This document shows positions 57,893 to 64,000 of a stretch of 64,000 bases of DNA, one piece after another (position 1 is the stretch's first letter; every line of letters starts with the position of its first letter). The stretch lies in the NCBI GenBank assembly GCA_963745775.1, contig CAVUYY010000008.1, positions 620,001 through 684,000 of the forward strand. The letters are read 5' to 3'. The DNA comes from Gaiellasilicea sp963745775 (lineage in GTDB: Bacteria > Actinomycetota > Thermoleophilia > Gaiellales > Gaiellaceae). The notes beneath the pieces are model-generated. The model ran no database searches. It was given only the letters and a program-made list of their open reading frames with translations, and was not told where the DNA came from. Both the position numbers and the translations under genes were made by a program.

Positions 57893-58945
57893 ATGAAGGT
57901 GCGTGTAACAGTGGCTGCGTCGGTCGTCGGGATCATGATGCTGCTCGCCATTGGGCAGCCCGCGAAGGCGGGATTTCCCGGCACGAACGGGTTCATCGCC
58001 TACGTCAGCGACGGCAAGCCGGCGATCGTGAACGACGACATCTACGTGACAAACGAGAACGGAACGAGCGATCTGCACCTCCGGCTCACGAGCAATCCTG
58101 CGCTCGACCAACAGCCGGCGGTGTCGCCGAACGGCAAGGAGATCGTGTTTTTCAGCCAGCGGCTTCACGGCGATCCTGCGATGCCCCAGGGCGACAGCGA
58201 GCTCTACGTCATGGACGCCGCCGATGACGACGGTGACGGGGAAGGTGACAACCTGCGTCGGTTGACCGATAACGCGGCAAGCGATTTCTCGCCGACGTGG
58301 TCGCCCGATGGGAAGAGGATCGCTTTCGTCAGCAACCGCGACGGCAACTTTGAGATCTACGTCATGGACGCCGACGTCTGCGACGCATCGGCGCTTCCCG
58401 CGCCCGATTGCCCGGACGCCGAGGTAACCCGGCTGACAAATCATCCGGCAGCTGACCAGTTCCCGGCCTTCTCCCCCGACGGAACCATGATCGCCTTCCA
58501 GAGCGCCCGTAACGGCAATCAGGAGATCTACGTCATGAACGCCGACGGCACCGGAACACCCACAAACCTCAGCAACAACCCAGGGCTCGACTCCGTGCCC
58601 GACTTCTCCCCCGACGGGACGAAGCTCACGTTCGGGAGCAACCGGGACGGCGGCGACGTCGACGTCTGGATGATGAACGCGGACGGATCGAATCCTGTCA
58701 ACCTCACCCCCACCCTCACTACGACCAATGACCGCTGGTCGGTCTGGTCCCCGGCGGGCGACAAGATCGTGTTCTGGTCGGGAATCGGCAACGGGCTCGG
58801 CACCGACGCAGAGATCTACACCGTGACCGTGACCGGCGAGGCCTTCGGCACGCTCGTGAACCTCACTAACAACCAAGCAGGTGAAGCCTTCCCCGACTGG
58901 GGTCCCGCACGACCTCCTCAACGACCACCAGTCGCGGCTGGCTGA
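57893..58945 (+). CDS. Secreted TolB-like beta-propeller protein
   Basis: The 350 residues comprise a signal peptide (about 1-26) and six WD40-like/TolB (PD40) blades with recurring SPTWSPDGKRIAFVSNRDG, EIYVMDAD, FSPDGTMIAFQSARNGNQEIYVMNADG and NLTNN motifs. TolB-type propellers bind partner proteins or ligands. ATG 57893 follows AAAGGAGC. It lies between the two FYPDGT-family genes and is probably in the same transcript (50 bp gap). Intact. Confidence 0.9.
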   Translation: MKVRVTVAASVVGIMMLLAIGQPAKAGFPGTNGFIAYVSDGKPAIVNDDIYVTNENGTSDLHLRLTSNPALDQQPAVSPNGKEIVFFSQRLHGDPAMPQGDSELYVMDAADDDGDGEGDNLRRLTDNAASDFSPTWSPDGKRIAFVSNRDGNFEIYVMDADVCDASALPAPDCPDAEVTRLTNHPAADQFPAFSPDGTMIAFQSARNGNQEIYVMNADGTGTPTNLSNNPGLDSVPDFSPDGTKLTFGSNRDGGDVDVWMMNADGSNPVNLTPTLTTTNDRWSVWSPAGDKIVFWSGIGNGLGTDAEIYTVTVTGEAFGTLVNLTNNQAGEAFPDWGPARPPQRPPVAAG

Positions 58946-59012
58946 AGGGTTAGACACTAATCGTTGCAAGTGACACAATTCCGACGACGACGCTGCGGCA
59001 GATGGAGGGGTC

Positions 59013-59468
59013 ATGAAAGTGAGACGCATTGCTGCAGTGGCGACCGCCGTCGTTTCCCTGGCGATGGCGGCCGGCGCGCCAACCGCCTCCGCAGGGCCGA
59101 TTGTCTACAGCCCCACCTACCTCGAATACCTCCAGTTGTTCCCAAGGGGGTGGGCACTCAGCTACTGCGACTTCATGGTCACCGTCAGCCTCAGCAGAGG
59201 CGGCGCCGGCGGATTCTGCAGCGACATCATCGACCCCTACTCCTTCTACCCCGACGGCACGCACGGCTACGACGCGTGGATCATCGACTCCTCGTCGCCC
59301 GTCGGATGGTCGCTGTACCGACCTTGTGACGGCGTACCGCCGTTCGCCGAGGAGCTCTGGTACGCGTACGTCGACGGCACGAATTATCCGGAGTGGGGCA
59401 TCGAGGTACCCCCACTCACGGACGCTCAGGTCGAGTGCGGGATCTACCGGTGGGGCTGGTGGTTCTGA
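59013..59468 (+). CDS. Small secreted protein, novel FYPDGT family, copy B
   Basis: The 151 residues comprise a signal peptide (about 1-27) and a mature domain paralogous to that of the gene at 57360: LQLFPRGWALSYC, GGFCSDIID, FYPDGTHG, SSPVGWSLYRPC, PLTDAQVECGIYRWGWWF. Cys spacing is largely kept. The duplicated domain, interleaved with a propeller and a beta-helix gene, suggests an extracellular multi-protein assembly. The function is unknown. Confidence 0.7.
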   Translation: MKVRRIAAVATAVVSLAMAAGAPTASAGPIVYSPTYLEYLQLFPRGWALSYCDFMVTVSLSRGGAGGFCSDIIDPYSFYPDGTHGYDAWIIDSSSPVGWSLYRPCDGVPPFAEELWYAYVDGTNYPEWGIEVPPLTDAQVECGIYRWGWWF

Positions 59469-59570
59469 GAAATCTGCGCGGCGTACCGCTGGTGCGCTGG
59501 TCGTCCTAACAGCGACACGGCAGAGAGATCGATAGGTGCTGCGGCGATCACACAAGCCAAAGGAGCCGAG

Positions 59571-60959
59571 ATGAAAAGAATCGTTCTGCTCGTTTCTGTC
59601 GCCGCGTTCACGCTCGCGCTCGCGCTCGCGGCCGCTGACGGGACGGCAACGCCGCCGCCGAGGCTGGTCGTCGACGACGACAGAATGCAATGCGCTCACG
59701 CCGACTTCACGACGATCCAGGCAGCAGTCGACGCGGCGCCCGCGGGCGGCCTCGTCCGTGTCTGCGCGGGCCGCTACGTCGAACAGGTGTCGGTGCCAAA
59801 GTCGCTGACGATCCGGGCGGACGCGGAGGCGGTTGAGGCAGTGGAGTGCTTCTCGGCGGTGCAACCGACCGCTGATCCCTCGACGCAGGCGATCGTGGCG
59901 GCCCCGGCCGGCGCGACATCGAACGCGCCGGCCGTCCTCTTCGACCTGCAGGCCGACAACATCGAGCTCCGAGGATTCGTGCTGCTCGGCCGCGCCGGCA
60001 GTACTTCCCGAGCGGTCATGACCAGCTCAGCCCATTCCGGCTACCGGATCCACCACAACCTGATTGTGTCCAACACCGTCGCCGCCTACTTCAGAAGCAA
60101 CGGCGTCCTCCCGTCGAGCTTCCACCACAACTGCGTCCGCGACAACGGCTGGGGTCTCGTGAACCAGTGGTTGCCACTGATCGACGCCCGGGTCCACCAC
60201 AACTCCACGTTCCGCACCGCAAACATCACCTATGAGCAGACCAGCTACTGCCCCGAGTTCCTGGCAACAGGATCCATGCTCGCTTGCGCGGCCTCGCGCA
60301 TCGGAATGGACCACGTCGTCTTCGACCACAACGTGTCGATAGGAGACCTGATCCCTTACCGGCTCGCGTCCTCCACGTCCACCACCGCGTTCGAGAACAC
60401 GGTCACAGACGCGCGGATCGGGATGCGCTTGATCGGGGCCAATGCCGACCTGCAGATCATCGGCAACGATCTTGAGGTGCGGCAGGTGGGACTTGCTCGC
60501 GGGAGCGGGACCGCGAGCGGTACGCCCGAACCGTCAAATCTGCGCGTACTGATCCAGAGGAACACGATCACAGGCGCCCTCGGCAACGACCCGCAAATGC
60601 CGACGGCAGGCATCGGGATGGGCGTCGGAGGCCTGAAGGACTCGTGGATCCTCGACAATGCGATCAGCGGGTTCAAGGGTTCGGGCCAACCCTTCCCCGT
60701 CTGCTCCGGCTGCGGCATCGCGCTTCTTGCCGACAACACCGACAACGTGATCCGGGGCAACACGATCACCAACAACGCCAGTGACGGGATCCAGGTCGCC
60801 GCCGGCGCCACAAGAAATGTGTTCGAGGCGAACCAGATCCTTGACAACGGGACGATCAACGGCGTCGACGCACGAGACGACGCATGGCCGTCCAACGTGT
60901 GGCGCGGCAACGTCTGCTTGACCGACATTCCGGCGGGCAAAATCTGCGGCATCGGCTAA
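59571..60959 (+). CDS. Secreted right-handed parallel beta-helix protein
   Basis: The 462 residues comprise a signal peptide (about 1-25), then FTTIQAAVDAAPAGGLVRVCAGRYVEQVSVPKSLTIRADAEA, the standard opening of pectate-lyase-like (PbH1) proteins, and many repeats of the IELRGFVLLGRAG, YRIHHNLIVSNTVAAYF, NVIRGNTITNNASDGIQVAAG type. Such helices act on or bind polysaccharides. No catalytic lyase residues can be singled out. ATG 59571 follows AAAGGAGC. It is followed by a strong terminator. Intact. Confidence 0.88.
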   Translation: MKRIVLLVSVAAFTLALALAAADGTATPPPRLVVDDDRMQCAHADFTTIQAAVDAAPAGGLVRVCAGRYVEQVSVPKSLTIRADAEAVEAVECFSAVQPTADPSTQAIVAAPAGATSNAPAVLFDLQADNIELRGFVLLGRAGSTSRAVMTSSAHSGYRIHHNLIVSNTVAAYFRSNGVLPSSFHHNCVRDNGWGLVNQWLPLIDARVHHNSTFRTANITYEQTSYCPEFLATGSMLACAASRIGMDHVVFDHNVSIGDLIPYRLASSTSTTAFENTVTDARIGMRLIGANADLQIIGNDLEVRQVGLARGSGTASGTPEPSNLRVLIQRNTITGALGNDPQMPTAGIGMGVGGLKDSWILDNAISGFKGSGQPFPVCSGCGIALLADNTDNVIRGNTITNNASDGIQVAAGATRNVFEANQILDNGTINGVDARDDAWPSNVWRGNVCLTDIPAGKICGIG

Positions 60960-60970
60960 ACGAGTCACCC

Positions 60971-61001
60971 GCGAGGAGGGGCGGCACCCGCCCCTCCTCG
61001 C
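60971..61001 (+). terminator. Terminator of the secreted-protein cluster
   Basis: A 14-bp perfect stem (GCGAGGAGGGGCGG / CCGCCCCTCCTCGC) with loop CAC lies 12 bp past the beta-helix gene and closes the cluster. Confidence 0.8.
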
Positions 61002-61040
61002 ACTATTGAGGGGGCTTTTCTGGTCGTGCCCGGAGGGGCT

Positions 61041-61060
61041 TGCATCACCGGTGCATCACG
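61041..61060. repeat. 20-bp direct repeat, right copy
   Basis: TGCATCACCGGTGCATCACG is the counterpart of 53650-53669 (19/20). It contains a perfect heptamer repeat GCATCAC-CGGT-GCATCAC. A second shared block TCGCGCACGCGTCG follows at 61098-61111. The two copies bracket the SARP/secreted-protein block. Confidence 0.6.
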
Positions 61061-61114
61061 ACATCGAGCATTGAGCACTGGAGAGCCGAACAAAGCGTCG
61101 CGCACGCGTCGTGA

Positions 61115-61462
61115 ATGTCACGCCGTCGTGGATCGGCAGCCTGCGCGCTGTTCGAGGGCTACGCGCGCTCTACCCGCGAGGCGGCCGATGTGCGGCGGCG
61201 CATGGTCGGCTCGGCGTGGGCGGCGGGGCAGATCGACCTGCTCGCGGCGCTGTGCCACGCCGACGCGCCAGCGACGTGGCGCAGAGCGCCTACGAGGACG
61301 ACCCCGCCGGGCGACCTACCGGCCAGGCCGCTCGCGCCGCCGCACTCAGCGACCGGCTTCCGCTGGACGGCGTGGACGCCCACGGGGGCGTCGAGGCCAC
61401 AATCGACACGACACGCGCGATCGCCGCGCGCTTTGGAATCGACGCCCTATTTCGTCCAGTAG
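61115..61462 (+). pseudogene. Unrecognised gene remnant
   Basis: Protein-like sequence (ALFEGYARSTREAADVRRRMVGSAWAAGQIDLLAALCHADA) changes frame near 61270 to DVAQSAYEDDPAGRPTGQAARAAALSDRLPLDGVDAHGGVEATIDTTRAIAARFGIDAL. No start or ribosome site is convincing and no family is recognised. It could be a degraded gene or one more sequence error. It fills most of the roughly 470-bp gap before the protease gene. Confidence 0.3.
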
Positions 61463-61471
61463 GGTGGCTGC

Positions 61472-62314
61472 GTGCGCGTGACGAGGGAGTCCCGCGGGGC
61501 AGTGCCCGCCGCACACGAGCCAACGGGCAGGAGCTGGAGGGTTGGCCGGCGCGGGCTGGTTGTGCTCGCGGCTGTCGCCGTGGCCGCTCTCGGGGCGGGC
61601 GTGATCGTGCTTGCGACCCGAGACTCGCCGCGGCCGCTCGATCGGGCGGAGGCGGGGACGATCGCCTCGGGCGTCGTCGACGACGCGATGAAGGATCTCC
61701 GGGCAGAGCCTGCTTCCTCGGTGGCCGTGTACCAGCAGATCCTGCCGTCGATCGTTGCGATCGAGACGGAGAGAGCCACGCCGAGCGGGCATGGCGAGGG
61801 TCTTGGCACCGGGGTGGTCGTCAACGCGAACGGCACCATCATGACGGCGTTCCACGTGGTCGACGGGGCGGCGAGGATCCGCGTCACCTTCGTGGACGGC
61901 ACCAGAGGCAGGGCCGACGTCGTTCAGGCCGATCCGGACAACGACACCGCAGTGCTCGTGCCGACGCGCCTCCCGGAGGTGGTTGTGCCGGCCGTGCTCG
62001 GCGGTGGCGCCCAGGTCGGTGACGAGACGTACGCCGTCGGGCACCCACTCGGGTACGCCGACTCGATTACCGCCGGCGTCATCTCCGGGCTCGACCGCTC
62101 GGTGAGGGAAGGCGGCAAGACCCTGCGCGGTCTCATTCAGTTCGACGCGGCCGTCAACCCCGGCAACTCCGGCGGGCCGCTGCTGAACCGCGGCGGGCAG
62201 GTGATCGGGATCGTCACCGCTCTCGCCAACCCCGGCCGCAGCGACGCCTTCGTCGGCATCGGCTTCGCGGTGCCGATCGGCGGCGTGGGCGGTGGTATGG
62301 GCCTATCAAAATGA
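61472..62314 (+). CDS. Membrane-anchored trypsin-like (HtrA/DegP-type) serine protease without PDZ
   Basis: The 280 residues have an N-terminal membrane helix (about 28-48) and a chymotrypsin-fold protease with His128 (TAFHVVDG), Asp158 (DNDTAVL) and Ser233 (NPGNSGGPLL). No PDZ domain follows; the protein ends in a Gly-rich stretch shortly after the catalytic domain. It is probably an extracytoplasmic quality-control or processing protease. The start is GTG 61472. Its stop overlaps the MoxR gene (ATGA). Confidence 0.9.
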   Translation: MRVTRESRGAVPAAHEPTGRSWRVGRRGLVVLAAVAVAALGAGVIVLATRDSPRPLDRAEAGTIASGVVDDAMKDLRAEPASSVAVYQQILPSIVAIETERATPSGHGEGLGTGVVVNANGTIMTAFHVVDGAARIRVTFVDGTRGRADVVQADPDNDTAVLVPTRLPEVVVPAVLGGGAQVGDETYAVGHPLGYADSITAGVISGLDRSVREGGKTLRGLIQFDAAVNPGNSGGPLLNRGGQVIGIVTALANPGRSDAFVGIGFAVPIGGVGGGMGLSK

Positions 62315-63318
62315 CACGAGGGGATATGAATCAGCAATCCACACTTGATGCGTCGCTCGAGCAGGTGTTCTACGAGGTCAAGCGGGTGATCGTGGGTCAG
62401 GACGCCTTGCTGGAACGGATGGTCGTCGCGCTTCTTGCACGCGGCCACCTCCTCGTCGAGGGCCTCCCCGGGCTCGCCAAGACGATGGCGGTGAAGACGC
62501 TCGCCCAGGCGATCGGCGGCGAGTTCCAGCGCGTCCAGTTCACGCCGGACCTGGTTCCAGCCGACATCGTCGGCACGCGCGTCTTCAACCAGAAACTCGG
62601 GGAGTTCCAAGTCTCGCTCGGGCCGGTGTTCGCGAACTTCGTCCTCGCCGACGAGATCAATCGCGCACCGGCGAAGGTGCAGAGCGCGCTGCTCGAGGCG
62701 ATGCAGGAGCGACAGGTCACGATCGGCCGCGAGACACATCGCCTTCCCGATCCGTTCCTCGTCATGGCGACGCAGAACCCGATCGAGTCGGAGGGCACCT
62801 ACCCGCTGCCGGAGGCGCAGATCGACCGGTTCATGCTCAAGGTGCTGATCGAATATCCGACTCCCACGGAGGAGTTCGTGATCGTCGACCGCATGACGGG
62901 CGGGCACGAGGCCGCGGGGCGTGCGCTCGCCACCGACCAGCTGGTCGAACTGCAGCGGGCGGCCGACACGGTGTTCGTCGATCCCGCGCTGAAGGAGTAC
63001 GCGGTGAAGCTCGCCAACTCGACCCGCAACATCTCCTCGGTCGGTCTCGGCGAGCTGGCGCCGTACATCACCTATGGCGCGAGCCCGCGCGCATCGATCA
63101 ACATGATTCTCACCGGCCGCGCCCTCGCACTCGTGCGGGGTCGCGAGTACGCGCTGCCACAGGACATCCAGGAGATCGCCCCCGACGTCTTGCGCCACCG
63201 ACTCGTGCTCTCGTACCAGGCTCTGGCGGACGGCGTCGATGCGGACCAGATCATCGACCGCATCCTCGGGACGGTGCCGGTTCCCGAGCTCGCGCTGAGA
63301 GAGCGCATGACCCGTTAG
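62311..63318 (+). CDS. MoxR-family AAA+ ATPase
   Basis: The 335 residues start at ATG 62311, which overlaps the protease stop. ATG 62326 (MNQQSTLD) with GAGGGG just before it is the alternative. Motifs are Walker A EGLPGLAKTMAVKTLA, Walker B VLADEINRAPAKVQSALLEAMQE, and sensor-1 ATQNPIE. MoxR ATPases act as chaperones that mature metal centres or other complexes, usually with a DUF58/VWA partner, which follows here by 4 bp. Confidence 0.93.
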   Translation: MTRGDMNQQSTLDASLEQVFYEVKRVIVGQDALLERMVVALLARGHLLVEGLPGLAKTMAVKTLAQAIGGEFQRVQFTPDLVPADIVGTRVFNQKLGEFQVSLGPVFANFVLADEINRAPAKVQSALLEAMQERQVTIGRETHRLPDPFLVMATQNPIESEGTYPLPEAQIDRFMLKVLIEYPTPTEEFVIVDRMTGGHEAAGRALATDQLVELQRAADTVFVDPALKEYAVKLANSTRNISSVGLGELAPYITYGASPRASINMILTGRALALVRGREYALPQDIQEIAPDVLRHRLVLSYQALADGVDADQIIDRILGTVPVPELALRERMTR

Positions 63319-63322
63319 CCGC

Positions 63323-64000
63323 ATGGAAGGCGCGCGCACCGTTGGCGTCGAGACCCCCGAGCGGCTTCTCAACCGGCTCGAGTGGGAGGTGATCCGGCGG
63401 CTCGACGGCCAGCTTCAGGGGAGCTACCGCACGGTGTTTCGCGGGGTCGGCCTGGACTTCCTCGACCTCCGCGAGTACGAGCCCGGCGACGACGTCCGCC
63501 ACATCGACTGGAACGTGACGGCGCGGATGGACACGCCGTTCGTTCGGCAGTATTCCGAGGATCGCGAGCTGACCGGCTGGCTTCTGCTCGACCGGTCGCC
63601 CTCGATGGGTTTCGGCCCGATCGACCGGCCGAAAGAGCTTGTTCTGAGCGAGCTCGCGACGACCTTCGCCCGGATGCTCACCCGCCGCGGGAACCGCGTG
63701 GGGGCGATCCTCTTCGACAACGAGATCGAGGAGACGCTCCCGCCGCGTGCGAGCCGCAACCACGTGCTCGCCCTCGCCCGCAGCCTGTCGCGGCCCGCGA
63801 GAGCGAACGGAGCCGTCACCGATCTCACCGGGCTTCTCGAGTTCGCACTCGGCGCGATCCGGCGACGCTCGCTCGTCGTCCTCGTCTCCGACTTCATCAC
63901 CGCGCCGGGGTGGGAACGGCCCCTACTCCAACTGACCGAGCGTCACGAGGTCGTCGCGATTCGTCTGCTCGACCCGCGTGAGTACGAGCTGCCCGATGCC
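63323..64000 (+). CDS. DUF58 (VWA-like) protein, 3' end outside the window
   Basis: The frame is open from ATG 63323 to the last base (226 residues seen). DUF58 signatures are present: LRGSYRTVF-like GSYRTVFRGVGLDFLDLREYEPGDDVRHIDWNVTARM, then a VWA-type segment with LLLDRSPSMGFG (MIDAS-like DxSxS) and VVLVSDFI. It is the usual MoxR partner in transcripts that also carry VWA or transglutaminase genes. It is 4 bp downstream of moxR. Confidence 0.92.
   Translation, partial: MEGARTVGVETPERLLNRLEWEVIRRLDGQLQGSYRTVFRGVGLDFLDLREYEPGDDVRHIDWNVTARMDTPFVRQYSEDRELTGWLLLDRSPSMGFGPIDRPKELVLSELATTFARMLTRRGNRVGAILFDNEIEETLPPRASRNHVLALARSLSRPARANGAVTDLTGLLEFALGAIRRRSLVVLVSDFITAPGWERPLLQLTERHEVVAIRLLDPREYELPDA

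Noticed and set aside
53650..61060. Integrated mobile element at rnpB
   Set aside because: The direct repeats are suggestive, but there is no integrase, transposase or relaxase in the block, and the repeats do not copy the rnpB 3' end. Kept only as one hypothesis in the findings.

Overview
The window is 64 kb of GC-rich bacterial chromosome. The gene complement points to Actinomycetota: a SARP/AfsR-type regulator, a DevS/DevR-like two-component pair, Ku, and a LexA gene preceded by the Gram-positive/actinobacterial operator GAAC-N4-GTTC. Single-copy core genes of mixed affinity suggest a deep lineage such as Thermoleophilia. That class assignment is inference; phylum level is much safer. No prophage, transposase or CRISPR array is visible.

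Layout. 1-2.8 kb: the end of a proline-racemase-family gene (probably trans-3-hydroxyproline dehydratase), a small P-loop protein, an ASCH protein and Ku. 2.8-12.9 kb (minus strand): rpsF-ssb-rpsR-rplI, then dnaB, a DnaC-like loader, a small zinc protein and purA-purD-purB-purC-purS-purQ, tightly packed with ATGA/GTGA overlaps. 13-19.4 kb: an epimerase, membrane and secreted proteins, an amidase, and tRNA-Sec on the minus strand. 19.5-30.2 kb: a dormancy/hypoxia-like block with a GAF histidine kinase and NarL-type regulator, universal stress protein, zinc alcohol dehydrogenase, GNAT-acetate-CoA ligase fusion, VKOR/DsbA pair, copper nitrite-reductase-like protein, cupin and a membrane protein. 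Several of its promoters carry a shared palindrome. 30.4-39.3 kb: cell-envelope and small-molecule genes (CapA, solute-binding lipoprotein, L,D-transpeptidase, aquaporin, hydrolase, Ig-like secreted protein, nitrilase). 39.4-42.3 kb: selB and selA, which with tRNA-Sec form most of a selenocysteine system. 42.3-53.2 kb: VanW, LOG, site-2 protease, fused MoaD-MoaE, GntR regulator, acyl-CoA mutase, glycosyltransferase, secG, tRNA-Leu, lexA. 53.3-53.6 kb: RNase P RNA with its terminator. 53.7-61.0 kb: a SARP-type giant regulator divergent from four secreted-protein genes, two of which are paralogues of a family I do not recognise. 61.5-64 kb: a trypsin-like protease, a MoxR ATPase and a DUF58 gene cut by the window end.

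Sequence quality. At least 17 otherwise well-conserved genes carry one or more 1-2 nt frame breaks, including purD, lexA, selB and the mutase. Many lie in short homopolymers or dinucleotide repeats. They are most easily explained as consensus errors of an unpolished assembly. I annotate these genes across the break and mark where it lies. The 53.7-61 kb block has none.
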